Shown here: one piece after another, positions 31,677 to 41,439 of the stretch | Layout of the letters: every line of letters begins with the position of its first letter | Numbering within the stretch: the stretch's first letter is position 1 | Position numbers and translations under genes: made by a program | Assembly: GCF_013204885.1 (NCBI RefSeq) | Contig: NZ_JABMKX010000005.1 | Location: 248,001-312,000 of the forward strand | Direction of reading: 5' to 3' | DNA: 64,000 bases | From: Paenibacillus tritici | Lineage (GTDB): Bacteria > Bacillota > Bacilli > Paenibacillales > Paenibacillaceae | Notes under the pieces: model-generated | Database searches by the model: none | What the model was told of the DNA's origin: nothing | Seen by the model: only the letters and a program-made list of their open reading frames with translations

Positions 31677-32762
31677 TCACCTGAGGACCTTCTTAAGCAG
31701 GCTTATTACATAGACCAGGAAAGGGATCAGAAGCAGAAACAGCAGGGAGAACTTCCCCCATACCGTTCCGATAATGCTGTTGACATAGACGGTATTGATA
31801 TAGGTGCTCCAAGCGATGATAAGGAACAGTACCGCCAGCGGATAGATTAGGTGTCCGGGAGCCTTGAGCTGGAAGACGGTTTGAATTCCTTTCAGAATGG
31901 AGAGGAAGAGCAGCGAGATTTTGATGAAAAAGGTCAATACCCAAATGGTAATCAGTATGCCCTCGACGCGCTGCAGGATGTTCCCGATATTGATGGTTTT
32001 GGCCAAGGCGAAGGCAGGGAAGGTACTGTTCTCCGTCTGTTCAATGCCGAGAATAAGGATGCTGAGCAGCACGATCAGGAGCAGCGCGGCACCCCCTGTA
32101 ACCGTACCCCAGAAGAAAGCCTTCTCCCCGCTTGACCGCTTTTGGACCAGAGGCAGGAATGTCATCATTACGATAAGCTCCTGGAACATCGCCGCCTGAC
32201 CGCCGGCCTGGATGACAGGACGGATGCCCCCCTCCAGAACAGGCTTAATATGATTCCATTCGATCTGGGGGATCAGGGTCAGGACAAGGATCAGGAATAG
32301 ACACAATACCCACGGAAAGAGCAGCTCCCCTAATCTGCCGAGTACGATAATCCCCATACTGGCACTCATAACCGCAGCGAACAGGAAGGCAATCTGTATG
32401 GCCTCAATCGGCGTCTCCGGCATAATCTCACTGGACATGAAGAATCCGAGGTCACCCAGCAGCGTACCGGTGAGGATGAGGAAATAGAACAGATACAGCA
32501 GGGAGATTATTTTACCGGGCCACTTTCCTAAGGCAGCCTCATGGATCTCAAAGAGATGTCTGCCAGGGTGAAGCCGGGCAATGAACAGATACAGCACCAC
32601 CATGACCAGGTTGATCATTAGGCTTGCGAGCGAGGCGATCCAGGCATCTTCTCTGGCGGTATGCGCAAGTCCGCTTGGAATAACCAGGATGGAGGTGCCG
32701 ATAGTTAAACCGAATGTCATGATGTAGAACTGCCTTGGGGCAATACCGGTATAGCTCTTCAC
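31677..32762 (-). CDS. Spore germination permease, GerAB/GerKB family
   Basis: 361 residues. The GTG at 32762 follows AGGAGGTG; a longer reading upstream has no ribosome site and a Cys-rich, non-membrane N-terminus unlike the family. About ten membrane helices are predicted, beginning IAPRQFYIMTFGLTIGTSIL, with SASMGIIVLGRLGELLFP and FQELIVMMTFLPLVQK. This is the APC-fold B subunit of the nutrient germinant receptor in the spore inner membrane and carries the germinant site. Last gene of the operon. Confidence 0.92.
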   Translation of the reverse strand: MKSYTGIAPRQFYIMTFGLTIGTSILVIPSGLAHTAREDAWIASLASLMINLVMVVLYLFIARLHPGRHLFEIHEAALGKWPGKIISLLYLFYFLILTGTLLGDLGFFMSSEIMPETPIEAIQIAFLFAAVMSASMGIIVLGRLGELLFPWVLCLFLILVLTLIPQIEWNHIKPVLEGGIRPVIQAGGQAAMFQELIVMMTFLPLVQKRSSGEKAFFWGTVTGGAALLLIVLLSILILGIEQTENSTFPAFALAKTINIGNILQRVEGILITIWVLTFFIKISLLFLSILKGIQTVFQLKAPGHLIYPLAVLFLIIAWSTYINTVYVNSIIGTVWGKFSLLFLLLIPFLVYVISLLKKVLR

Positions 32763-32796
32763 CTCTAATTCACACCTCCTGTACGCACAAAAGTAT

Positions 32797-33006
32797 TCAG
32801 GACAGCAGCTCCATAATGCTGCGGACCCAGTCGAGCGGCCTGAACTGTGGCAGCTTGGTCTGCTCTGCAAGAACGGCCAGGACAGTCAGAGTCCAGATCC
32901 CGTAGAAAGCGGCGGCATCCCGGCCCGAGTGGAGCCTGCGGATAGCCGGAGCTTGCACGATTAAGATAAAAAGCAGGAAGCACAGCAGCAGCAGACTCCA
33001 GTTCAT
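32797..33006 (-). CDS. Small membrane protein of the germination operon
   Basis: 69 residues; ATG at 33006 overlaps the gerC stop by four bases with GAGGAGAA upstream, which supports coupled translation. It has two predicted hydrophobic segments (LLLLCFLLFILIV and FYGIWTLTVLAVLA) and a C-terminal amphipathic end. Position and size recall the small D-type subunit of some ger operons (two membrane helices), but there is no diagnostic motif. Confidence 0.7.
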   Translation of the reverse strand: MNWSLLLLCFLLFILIVQAPAIRRLHSGRDAAAFYGIWTLTVLAVLAEQTKLPQFRPLDWVRSIMELLS

Positions 33007-34211
33007 TTCTCCTCAAGCTCCCTTCGCAGCGGCTGGATGACCGAGCCGATGCGCCGGATCACCACGTGGGACTGAACTTGGACTTTAACCGTCTTGAAGC
33101 TGTCCTCCCAATGCTCGCGGTACTCCTTCCACAGATGGGGGTACTGCCGGTGCAGCGCTTCCCCGAAGCCGAAGATATCCGAATTGTACCGCTGCTGGAT
33201 CATACGGATATCACTGGAGAACCGGTCATCGAAGCGCTTCTCCAGATTCTTCTCAATGCCCACGATGCTGGACGGCTTGTTCAGATCCAGTGTGCCCTCC
33301 ACAGTAGTCAGATTGGCTTCTATATCCAGCCGCACAGTGAATTCCGGTTTGTCCTGTTCATTCAGTCTGATCTTCATGGAGGTGTCTGCACGGGTAACAA
33401 TGAATCCTGCAGTACCGCCATTCGGGTCAGGAACATTACCAGCCGTGGAATCCACGTTGTTCAGTGTATAATTGACAGTTTTACTGAGCGGTTCACCCAG
33501 CCATCCGACCAGCTTGTCTTTTTTGAATACAGCAATTCCGGCGTGCTCGATCAGCGCCTTCGGACTGATGCTCCGTACATTCTCGGTCGTCTCTGCGTCC
33601 GCCGCCTCTCCTTGTAACTGTACCCCTGACATGATCGGATTAGAGCCGCCGCGTTCAAGCTCGGTAATGAATTGCTGTAGGGTGACCTTCCCGGTGGCTG
33701 CCCATTTCTTATGGGAGACCAGGATCGAGGAATACAGGGAGTTCGCCGGAATATGCTCGAAGGGCGTGATAACCTCCAAGACGGTTGAAGCTTTGGCATT
33801 CTTGGCTACGAGCAGATAAAAGTCGGTACGAAGCTGATTGTCGCGTGAGATGTAGTCCAGCGCATTGCTGACCCCGCTGCGGGCCAGCGCTTCCCCGAAC
33901 ACAAGCACGCGGATATGAGACAGGTATAACATTCGGGGGGTTAAGCTAAGCATCCGCTGAAGTGCATCGGGGACAGTCTTGCCTACCGACTTGTAAGTGG
34001 CGACAGGGAGGCTCCCGGAGGAGGCGCCCTTCTGGTTGCCGGCCTCGCTGGGATTCATAACCTGAACAGTAACTGCATAACCCTCCGGGTCCAGATCAAT
34101 GCCGAGCGCCATGACCAGGGCGAGATCATTCAGTTCCTTGCGGCTCCAGCATCCGGTTAGCGGCAGGAGACTTAGAAGCAAGAGGAGCGTAAGTATGCGT
34201 CTTCCACGCAT
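33003..34211 (-). CDS. Spore germination lipoprotein, Ger(x)C family
   Basis: 402 residues, ATG at 34211. The signal peptide ends in the lipobox LTGC (Cys about residue 21), followed by WSRKELNDLALVMALGIDLD, a hallmark of GerC proteins. Further family features are SGVSNALDYISRDNQLRTDF and the C-terminal FGEALHRQYPHLWKEYREHW. It is the lipid-anchored C subunit of a germinant receptor. It lies between the A subunit and the small protein. Confidence 0.93.
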   Translation of the reverse strand: MRGRRILTLLLLLSLLPLTGCWSRKELNDLALVMALGIDLDPEGYAVTVQVMNPSEAGNQKGASSGSLPVATYKSVGKTVPDALQRMLSLTPRMLYLSHIRVLVFGEALARSGVSNALDYISRDNQLRTDFYLLVAKNAKASTVLEVITPFEHIPANSLYSSILVSHKKWAATGKVTLQQFITELERGGSNPIMSGVQLQGEAADAETTENVRSISPKALIEHAGIAVFKKDKLVGWLGEPLSKTVNYTLNNVDSTAGNVPDPNGGTAGFIVTRADTSMKIRLNEQDKPEFTVRLDIEANLTTVEGTLDLNKPSSIVGIEKNLEKRFDDRFSSDIRMIQQRYNSDIFGFGEALHRQYPHLWKEYREHWEDSFKTVKVQVQSHVVIRRIGSVIQPLRRELEEK

Positions 34212-34250
34212 CAGGCAGCATTCCTTTCATTATGGATTCACGGCTTTCCC

Positions 34251-35714
34251 CTAATTGCGTCCGAAATACTTCTTCATCCCGCGCCGAGAGACGCGGATGA
34301 AGGTATCCTTCTGGCTCTGCCAGCGCATAGGTGCCAAGGAGGTCATGTAAGGAACGCCCACCGAGTCCAGGCTGCACAGATGCAGACCCAGCATAATCAT
34401 CGCAATAATCATCCCGTATAGGCCGAAGGAAGCGGCAATCGCCATCAGCACAAACCGCAGCATCCGCACAGAGATTCCGACATTGAAGGCAGGCAGTGCG
34501 AAATTGGCAATGGCTGTGATGGACACTACGATGACCATGGCGGCTGAGACCAGTCCGGCATCGACGGCAGCCTGGCCAATAACCAGCGTTCCGACGATGG
34601 ATACGGACTGGCCGATCGACTTGGGCAGCCGGATACCGGCCTCGCGGAGAACCTCAAATGTAATCTCCATGATGAACGCTTCAAGGAAAGCCGGAAAGGG
34701 AATGCCCTCGCGCTGTCCGATCAGACTGATCAGCAGGGTGGTCGGAATCATCTCCTGATGAAAAGTAGTAATCGCGATATAGAAGGAAGGAGTCAGCAGC
34801 GCAACGGCGAAGCAGAAGTACCGGAGCAGCCGCACCAGACTGGCAAAGTCACTCCGCTGATAATAATCCTCGCTGGACTGGAAGAACTGGACCAGCAGCG
34901 CAGGAACTACGAGTACGAACGGAGTGCCTTCGGTGAGAATAGCGATCCGCCCTTCCAGCAGTGCCGAAGCTGTAACATCGGGACGCTCTGTATTATAGAC
35001 GGTAGGAAAAGGGCTGTAATGCTTATCCTGAATGACCTCTTCGATGTAATTGCTCTCCAGGACGCTGTCCAGTCTGGCCTTATCCAGCCGGTTGCGCAGC
35101 TCCTGCAAGACGATGGGGTCAGCATTGCCTTCGATATACATCACAGCTATATTGGTATGTGTCTGCTCACCGAGCCTCCGCTCTTCAATGCGCAGCTTCG
35201 GGTTATGGATTCTCCGGCGGATCAGAGCGGTGTTCTCCCGCAGGGATTCCGTGAAGCCTTCACGCGGTCCCCGCACCACGGATTGAGATACGGCATCTTC
35301 CACCCCACGCTGCTTCAGCGCTTCTGTTCCGGCAGACAGCGCCACCCTGCTTCCTTCAATGAAGACAATGGTGTTGCCGGACAGAAGTTCATTCTCGGCT
35401 TCTGTATAGTTGCAGATCTCCCCCACCTTGCCGAGGGTAAGTGTCCGTTCCTGCAGCAGCTTAAGGCAGGTCTGCGGATGGAACTCGTCTATTTCATGGA
35501 ACAGATTGGCATCCTTATGGATGGCCTTGATCAACTCCTGCGGCTCCGACAGTCCTTCAATAAATATAATGACAGCGGACAACGGGCCCAGAGAGATGAA
35601 CCGGTAGATGATATCTGCACTTTTGCCCATGCGGGCTTGTATTCCCTCAATCATGGAGGACAGAGATTCCGGCAGGTTCTCTTGCGGCGATGGTGTCTGT
35701 TCAAGTGGTGTCAT
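34251..35714 (-). CDS. Spore germination protein GerA family (A subunit)
   Basis: 487 residues from ATG at 35714 (nine bases after AGGAGG); the ATG two codons upstream is only three bases from it. The N-terminal soluble domain has the VVRGPREGFTESLRENTALI motif, LRIEERRLGEQTHTNIAVMY and NYIEEVIQDKHYSPFPTV. A C-terminal membrane domain with about five helices follows (IPTTLLISLIGQREGIPFPA). It is the A subunit of a GerA-type nutrient receptor and the first gene of the operon. It diverges from lonB across about 190 bases that must hold both promoters. Confidence 0.94.
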   Translation of the reverse strand: MTPLEQTPSPQENLPESLSSMIEGIQARMGKSADIIYRFISLGPLSAVIIFIEGLSEPQELIKAIHKDANLFHEIDEFHPQTCLKLLQERTLTLGKVGEICNYTEAENELLSGNTIVFIEGSRVALSAGTEALKQRGVEDAVSQSVVRGPREGFTESLRENTALIRRRIHNPKLRIEERRLGEQTHTNIAVMYIEGNADPIVLQELRNRLDKARLDSVLESNYIEEVIQDKHYSPFPTVYNTERPDVTASALLEGRIAILTEGTPFVLVVPALLVQFFQSSEDYYQRSDFASLVRLLRYFCFAVALLTPSFYIAITTFHQEMIPTTLLISLIGQREGIPFPAFLEAFIMEITFEVLREAGIRLPKSIGQSVSIVGTLVIGQAAVDAGLVSAAMVIVVSITAIANFALPAFNVGISVRMLRFVLMAIAASFGLYGMIIAMIMLGLHLCSLDSVGVPYMTSLAPMRWQSQKDTFIRVSRRGMKKYFGRN

Positions 35715-35837
35715 GTGCATTCGCCTCCTGTTGTTCCGTATAGTCTTTCCGATTGTGAGAATCGTATGCAATAGAGGGGGCGTGAGGCCGGCGCTGGCTC
35801 TGTTTTTTTGGCGCAGGCGTTTACTAATGAGTGAAAC

Positions 35838-35847
35838 GGCTATACTA
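35838..35847 (+). promoter_or_regulatory. Possible sigma-F -10 element of lonB
   Basis: GGCTATACTA fits the forespore sigma-F -10 pattern GGNNANANTW and lies 55 bases before the lonB start. No convincing -35 element is seen. B. subtilis lonB is known to be sigma-F controlled; assignment here is tentative. Confidence 0.3.
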
Positions 35848-35902
35848 CCTAGTAGTAGTTGAATACAGGATAGATAGTCGGAAGGATACAGGAGGGTGAC
35901 CT

Positions 35903-37612
35903 ATGGAACTAAGTATATTGCTGATGGTCGTGCAGCTCTTTTTCGCGCTGGTCATCGGCGTTTATTTTTGGAATCTGCTGCGGGGACAGAAGACCAATAA
36001 GACAGCGGTGGACCGGGAATCGCGTAAGGAGCTGGACAAGCTGCGCAAAATGCGGATGATCTCACTGACCAAGCCGCTCTCGGAGAAGACGCGCCCGGCC
36101 TCCATCGACGATATCGTCGGACAGAAGGACGGGCTGCGCGCTCTGAAGGCCGCGCTCTGCAGTGCGAATCCGCAGCATGTCATCATCTACGGACCGCCCG
36201 GTGTGGGCAAGACGGCCGCTGCGCGTGTCGTCATGGAGGAGGCGAAGAAGAACGCGCTCTCCCCGTTCAAGCGCGATGCCAAGTTCACAGAGATTGATGC
36301 CACTACGGCGCGCTTTGATGAGCGCGGGATTGCCGATCCGCTGATCGGCTCTGTGCATGATCCGATCTATCAGGGTGCGGGGGCCATGGGGGTGGCTGGG
36401 GTTCCGCAGCCGAAACCGGGAGCAGTAACCAAGGCACATGGCGGCATTCTGTTTCTCGATGAGATTGGCGAGCTGCATCCGATTCAGATGAATAAGCTGC
36501 TGAAGGTGCTGGAGGACCGCAAGGTGCTGCTGGAGAGCGCCTATTACAACTCGGAGGATAACAATACGCCTGCGTATATCCATGATATTTTTCAGAATGG
36601 CCTGCCTGCCGATTTCCGGCTGGTCGGAGCCACTACACGGTCACCGGAGGAGATCTCGCCTGCGCTGCGTTCGCGCTGCATGGAGATTTATTTCCGTCCG
36701 CTGCTGCCGGAGGAGATTGCGGTCATCGGGCGGGATGCCGTCCAGAAGATCGGGCTGAAGCCAAGCCCGGAAGCGGTAGAGGTCGTGCAGCAATATGCCA
36801 CGAACGGCCGCGAGGCGGTGAATATGATTCAGCTGGCCGCCGGTCTGGCGTTGACCGAAGGCAGGGATACTCTGAGCGCTGCTGAAGTGGAGTGGGTCGC
36901 CAGCAGCAGCCAGCTGCCGCTGCGGACGGAGCGTAAGATTCCTTCCGCGCCGCAGATCGGGCTGGTGAACGGGCTTGCGGTCTATGGGCCGGGTATGGGT
37001 ACCCTGCTTGAGATCGAAGTCTCAGCCGCACCTGCCGTTAACGGGCCGGGCAGACTGAATATCACCGGCGTGGTCGATGAAGAAGAGACCCGGGGAGGCT
37101 CGCGGACGGTCCGGCGCAAGAGTATGGCCAGAGGTTCGATTGAGAATGTGCTGACCGTCCTGCGCACCATGAAGCTGGAGCCGGACCGCTATGATCTGCA
37201 TATCAACTTCCCCGGCGGAACTCCGATTGACGGTCCGTCCGCCGGGGTTGCCATGGCGGTGGCTATCGTCTCTGCCATCCGGCAGCTGCCGGTAGACAAC
37301 ACGGTAGCCATTACCGGGGAGATCGGTATCCACGGCCGGGTGAAGCCGGTCGGCGGCGTGGTCGCCAAGGTGGAGGCTGCCTTCCAGGCCGGAGCAACCA
37401 CTGTGCTGATCCCCAAGGAGAATTGGCAGTCGCTGTTCGCCGACCTGGGAGCACTCCGGGTCATTCCGGTAGACACCGTCGAAGAAGTCTTCCGCCATCT
37501 GTTCGGCGCGGACACGGCAGACGTTAGAATGCCTGCTGTGTCCGGCGAGACGTTCTCTTCATCGCCTTCGCTGCTGAAGGCGGATGCTTCGGGGGAGAGT
37601 CTGCCGGGCTAA
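35903..37612 (+). CDS. lonB: ATP-dependent protease LonB
   Basis: 569 residues, ATG at 35903 after AGGAGGGTGACCT. One N-terminal membrane segment (LLMVVQLFFALVIGVYFW) replaces the usual Lon substrate domain. The AAA+ core has Walker [20 protein letters not shown], a long insertion, Walker B GGILFLDEIGELHPIQ and sensor VGATTRSPEEISPALRSRC. The Lon protease domain has the catalytic Ser in GGTPIDGPSAGVAMAVAIVS and Lys in GGVVAKVEAAFQAGA. In B. subtilis LonB acts in the forespore. Followed by a terminator, so lonA has its own promoter. Confidence 0.95.
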   Translation: MELSILLMVVQLFFALVIGVYFWNLLRGQKTNKTAVDRESRKELDKLRKMRMISLTKPLSEKTRPASIDDIVGQKDGLRALKAALCSANPQHVIIYGPPGVGKTAAARVVMEEAKKNALSPFKRDAKFTEIDATTARFDERGIADPLIGSVHDPIYQGAGAMGVAGVPQPKPGAVTKAHGGILFLDEIGELHPIQMNKLLKVLEDRKVLLESAYYNSEDNNTPAYIHDIFQNGLPADFRLVGATTRSPEEISPALRSRCMEIYFRPLLPEEIAVIGRDAVQKIGLKPSPEAVEVVQQYATNGREAVNMIQLAAGLALTEGRDTLSAAEVEWVASSSQLPLRTERKIPSAPQIGLVNGLAVYGPGMGTLLEIEVSAAPAVNGPGRLNITGVVDEEETRGGSRTVRRKSMARGSIENVLTVLRTMKLEPDRYDLHINFPGGTPIDGPSAGVAMAVAIVSAIRQLPVDNTVAITGEIGIHGRVKPVGGVVAKVEAAFQAGATTVLIPKENWQSLFADLGALRVIPVDTVEEVFRHLFGADTADVRMPAVSGETFSSSPSLLKADASGESLPG

Positions 37613-37641
37613 TGGACGACTGAACATTATTTACATGAAGG

Positions 37642-37677
37642 GAAGCCTCCGGAATCTCTGCCGGGGGCTTCTTTTTG
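37642..37677 (+). terminator. Terminator after lonB
   Basis: GAAGCCTCCGG / CCGGGGGCTTC with an eight-base loop, then TTTTTG. Confidence 0.85.
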
Positions 37678-37752
37678 CCGTAACTTATCCTTCTATTTCT
37701 CGCTGAGATGTGAGGACGAACGGAATAAGCCCGGATGTTATGAGGACCGGAG

Positions 37753-37940
37753 GTAGTTGGATATTCTCCACTTACTGATGCACGAATGCTCCTTGGCACA
37801 ACAGCAGTTGGACAAACAGCACTTAAATTCACCCGTTTCCTCCCCAGTTGCTAAAACCCACAATATTAGATGCTGTTTTTCCACTTGCTTCCGTCCATCC
37901 CTCAGAAACTGGCGAATTAGAATACCTTTTTCCACTTGCT
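37753..37940. repeat. Dispersed intergenic repeat, copy 2
   Basis: TAGTTGGATATTctcCACTTAC, then CAGTTGGA-AAACAGCACTTA (one mismatch in each against copy 1 at 25084-25268), ending near AATACCTTTTTC. Confidence 0.75.
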
Positions 37941-38060
37941 TGCTGATCTTGCTGATATGATATAATTATTAGATCAGTGTTATGTCTCAGGAAGTGCACA
38001 TGCTGACCAGGCAGATTACCCGGAATGACCATAATTTTGGAGAACGTCCATGGGGGCGTT

Positions 38061-38160
38061 CTTTGTTTAAATAGAAGAATTTATATGTTGCACACGATAA
38101 CTTATTTCTCGCTGAAACGAACGCCGTCCTTTAATGAGGACGGCGAAGTCGTTTCTGCTT
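38061..38160. repeat. ATAGAAGAA...TTGCACACGATAACTT element, long copy with hairpin
   Basis: 38061-38103 matches 45081-45123 with only a few differences, including ATAGAAGAA and TTATATGTTGCACACGATAA. Only this copy continues into a strong hairpin, GAAACGA-CGCCGTCCT / AGGACGGCG-TCGTTTC (38114-38155). Confidence 0.8.
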
Positions 38161-38343
38161 GTTATCCGTTAATTCATTCCCGGAGACCGGGAAACGGCAT
38201 AGTGCGCTGAAGTTCAGCGAATACTAATGGGCGACTATGCCAATAACACCAGCAGCATTCAAGGGTTGTTGGTGTTTTGATGCCGCTTTTGTTAGAATGA
38301 ATGCATATGACACTACTTATGAACCATGGGAGGTGCGAAAGCG

Positions 38344-40731
38344 ATGATACAAAGCAAATCCAAAGGTCGTCGTTTTCCTTTATTACCGCTTAGAGGTCTT
38401 CTTGTATATCCCAGTATGGTTCTGCATCTGGATGTAGGCCGTGAGAAGTCCGTCCGGGCATTAGAAAAAGCTATGGTTGAAGATAACCTGATTCTCCTCT
38501 GCTCCCAGTCGGAAGTGAATATTGAGGAGCCGGGGCAAGAGGATATTTTCCGCGTGGGTACAGTTGCGAATGTGCGGCAGATGCTGAAGCTTCCCAACGG
38601 CACGATCCGTGTGCTGGTGGAGGGCGTAGAGCGTGCCGAGATTATTCATTATACGGATAACGAGGAGTATTATGAGGTGATGGCGCGTGAGCTGCCGGAG
38701 CAGGAGGATGTGGACCAGGAGAGCGATGCCCTGATGCGCAGCGTCCTGAGCCAGTTCGAACACTACATCACTTTATCCAAAAAAGTAACGCCAGAGACGC
38801 TCGCTGCGGTCTCCGATATTGAGGAGCCTGGGCGGCTGGCGGATGTCATCACCAGTCATCTGGCGCTGAAGATTAAGGACAAACAGGAGATTCTGGAGAC
38901 CATTGACGTCAGCAAACGTCTGGAGAAGCTGCTCGATATCCTCAATAATGAGCGTGAAGTGCTGGAGCTGGAACGCAAGATCAGCCAGCGCGTGAAGAAG
39001 CAGATGGAGAAGACCCAGAAGGAATATTACCTGCGTGAACAGATGAAAGCGATCCAGAAGGAGCTTGGCGAGAAGGAAGGCCGGGCCGGTGAAGCCGATG
39101 AGCTGCGCGCCCAGATGGAAGAGAAGAACCTGCCGGAACGGGTGCAGGAGAAGATTGAGAAGGAAATCGACCGTCTGGAGAAAATGCCGGCAAGCTCGGC
39201 CGAAGGCAGTGTCATCCGCAACTATGTAGATTGGCTGCTGAGTCTGCCCTGGAGCGAAGCCACCGAAGATGATCTGGACATCCGCAAGGCCGAAGAGGTG
39301 CTGGATGCCGACCACTATGGTCTGGAGAAGCCGAAGGAACGTGTGCTGGAATACCTGGCTGTACAGAAGCTGGTCAAAGGTCTGAAGGGACCGATTCTGT
39401 GTCTGGTAGGTCCTCCTGGCGTCGGCAAAACCTCGCTCGCCCGCTCCATCGCCCGCTCCCTGAACCGCAAGTTCGTCCGCATCTCGCTGGGCGGCGTGCG
39501 GGATGAAGCCGAGATCCGGGGCCACCGCCGTACGTATGTCGGTGCGATGCCGGGACGGATTATCCAGGGGATGAAGACGGCCGGCAGCGTTAATCCGGTC
39601 TTCCTGCTGGATGAGATCGACAAGATGGCGGCGGACTTCCGCGGCGATCCGTCGGCGGCCCTGCTGGAGGTCCTGGACCCTGAACAGAACAATACGTTCA
39701 GCGATCACTTCGTAGAGCTGCCGTTCGATCTGTCGAACGTCATGTTCGTCACTACGGCGAATGCCGTGCACAACATTCCGCGTCCGCTGCTGGACCGGAT
39801 GGAGATGCTGTTCATTCCGGGGTATACGGAGCTTGAGAAGCTGCAGATTGCCAGCCGTTATCTGCTGCCGAAGCAGCGCAAGAGCCACGGTCTGGAGGAG
39901 GAGCAGCTCTCCATTGGAGATGACACGCTGCTGAAGATTGTCCGCGAGTACACCCGCGAATCCGGGGTGCGGAATCTGGAGCAGCAGATTGCGGCCCTCT
40001 GCCGTAAGGCTGCGAAGCAGATTGTCTCGGAAGAGAAGGAACGTGTGAGCATCCTTCCGGAAGAGATCAAGGATTATCTCGGAGCCTCCAAGTTCCGCTA
40101 TGGAATGGCAGAGCTGGAGGATCAGATCGGCACCGTTACCGGGCTGGCCTGGACCGAGGTTGGCGGCGATACGCTGCTGATTGAAGTGACTGTTGTCCAG
40201 GGTACCGGCAAGCTGACGCTGACCGGACAACTGGGTGATGTGATGAAGGAGTCGGCGCAGGCCGCCTTCAGCTACACCCGCTCGAAGGCGGAGGAGCTGG
40301 GGCTTGCACCGGACTTCCACGAGAAGAACGATATTCACATTCATATTCCCGAAGGGGCGATTCCCAAGGACGGACCGTCCGCAGGGATTACCATTGCCAC
40401 AGCGCTGATCTCGGCGCTCACCAAACGTTATGTCTCCAAGCATGTAGCGATGACGGGCGAGATTACGCTGCGCGGACGCGTATTGCCGATCGGGGGGCTT
40501 AAGGAGAAGTCGCTGGCAGCCCACCGTGCAGGCTATAAGAAGATTCTTATGCCGAAGGACAACGAACGTGACCTCAAGGATATTCCCGAGAGTGTGCGTA
40601 ATGATGTGGAGTTCGTGCCGGTATCCCATATGGATCAGGTACTGAAGCACGCACTGGTGGATCACGTTGAGGGCAGGGACACAGAGTCAGATACAGAAAT
40701 AAGCATTGAAGCGCCCAGTAGTGTGCATTAG
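38344..40731 (+). CDS. lonA: ATP-dependent protease La (LonA)
   Basis: 795 residues from ATG at 38344 with GGGAGGTG upstream; the earlier in-frame ATG at 38326 overlaps that ribosome site. The N-terminal Lon substrate domain ([20 protein letters not shown]) is followed by a coiled-coil linker. The AAA+ module has Walker [36 protein letters not shown] and Walker [11 protein letters not shown]. The C-terminal protease domain has Ser in [20 protein letters not shown] and Lys in [17 protein letters not shown]. It is a cytoplasmic housekeeping/stress protease, 12 bases before ysxC. Confidence 0.96.
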   Translation: MIQSKSKGRRFPLLPLRGLLVYPSMVLHLDVGREKSVRALEKAMVEDNLILLCSQSEVNIEEPGQEDIFRVGTVANVRQMLKLPNGTIRVLVEGVERAEIIHYTDNEEYYEVMARELPEQEDVDQESDALMRSVLSQFEHYITLSKKVTPETLAAVSDIEEPGRLADVITSHLALKIKDKQEILETIDVSKRLEKLLDILNNEREVLELERKISQRVKKQMEKTQKEYYLREQMKAIQKELGEKEGRAGEADELRAQMEEKNLPERVQEKIEKEIDRLEKMPASSAEGSVIRNYVDWLLSLPWSEATEDDLDIRKAEEVLDADHYGLEKPKERVLEYLAVQKLVKGLKGPILCLVGPPGVGKTSLARSIARSLNRKFVRISLGGVRDEAEIRGHRRTYVGAMPGRIIQGMKTAGSVNPVFLLDEIDKMAADFRGDPSAALLEVLDPEQNNTFSDHFVELPFDLSNVMFVTTANAVHNIPRPLLDRMEMLFIPGYTELEKLQIASRYLLPKQRKSHGLEEEQLSIGDDTLLKIVREYTRESGVRNLEQQIAALCRKAAKQIVSEEKERVSILPEEIKDYLGASKFRYGMAELEDQIGTVTGLAWTEVGGDTLLIEVTVVQGTGKLTLTGQLGDVMKESAQAAFSYTRSKAEELGLAPDFHEKNDIHIHIPEGAIPKDGPSAGITIATALISALTKRYVSKHVAMTGEITLRGRVLPIGGLKEKSLAAHRAGYKKILMPKDNERDLKDIPESVRNDVEFVPVSHMDQVLKHALVDHVEGRDTESDTEISIEAPSSVH

Positions 40732-40743
40732 AAAGGAAGTCTT

Positions 40744-41409
40744 ATGAAAGTTAACAACGCCGAATTTGTGATCAGTGCCGTAGGTCCTGATCAGTATCCA
40801 GTGGATGCCTTGCCGGAGATTGCTCTGGCAGGGCGCTCCAACGTAGGAAAGTCTTCTCTGATCAACCGGATGATTAACCGCAAGAACCTTGCCCGTACCA
40901 GTTCTACACCGGGGAAGACCCAGCATATGAACTATTACCGGGTGAATGAGAGCATGTATTTCGTTGACTTCCCGGGTTATGGCTATGCCAAGGTCTCGAA
41001 GACGCAGCGCGCCTCCTGGGGCAAGATGGTTGAGAAGTATATGGCGGAACGCGAGACGCTGAAGATGGTTCTGCTTGTCGTAGATCTGCGCCATCCGCCG
41101 ACTGCCAATGACAAAATGATGTTTGACTGGCTGAAGCACTACGATCTGCCGCTCTGTGTAGTGGCAACCAAGGCGGATAAAATTCCGAAGACCCGCTGGC
41201 CGAAGCATATCAAGGTGATGAAGCAGGAGCTCGGTGTGCTGCCGGGGGATAGCTTCATTGCTTATTCATCAGAGATTGGACTTGGCAAAGACGAATTATG
41301 GGAACTTATAGATAGACATACTCTACCCACCGAAGAAGAGCTTCCGGCAGAACCGGATGATCGGGATTCCGGGGATGAACCGCAGCACGAAGAGTCTTCT
41401 GAGACTTAA
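40744..41409 (+). CDS. ysxC: Ribosome-biogenesis GTPase YsxC/EngB
   Basis: 221 residues, ATG at 40744 after GAAAGGAAG. The G1 motif is [17 protein letters not shown]2 region [15 protein letters not shown]3 [15 protein letters not shown]4 [12 protein letters not shown] and G5 AYSSEIGLG. It is an essential GTPase in 50S subunit assembly. The lonA-ysxC order is as in B. subtilis. The acidic C-terminal tail ([19 protein letters not shown]) is longer than usual. Confidence 0.95.
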   Translation: MKVNNAEFVISAVGPDQYPVDALPEIALAGRSNVGKSSLINRMINRKNLARTSSTPGKTQHMNYYRVNESMYFVDFPGYGYAKVSKTQRASWGKMVEKYMAERETLKMVLLVVDLRHPPTANDKMMFDWLKHYDLPLCVVATKADKIPKTRWPKHIKVMKQELGVLPGDSFIAYSSEIGLGKDELWELIDRHTLPTEEELPAEPDDRDSGDEPQHEESSET

Positions 41410-41439
41410 GGGTTTGTCATTAAGAATTGAGGGATGTTT

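Larger units (their letters stand above)
37678..38343. other. Intergenic region between lonB and lonA
   Basis: About 670 bases without a supported gene. It contains the second copy of the dispersed TAGTTGGATATT repeat (37753-37940), a hairpin GAACG-TCCATGGGGG-CGTTC with T-rich tail (38041-38067), the longer copy of the TTGCACACGATAACTT element (38061-38160), and a GTTGGTG/CACCAGC-type inverted pair near 38245-38275. The lonA promoter must lie near the end; no unambiguous one is seen. Confidence 0.65.

Noticed and set aside
38773-40665. 630-codon open frame on the minus strand opposite lonA
   Set aside because: It lies entirely within the clear LonA coding sequence, has no ribosome site or recognisable domain, and arises from the GC-rich codon pattern of the sense gene. 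The same holds for long antisense frames opposite tig (26768-27949), ispG (30318-31559), gerA (34758-35774) and the SNF2 gene (12010-13077).
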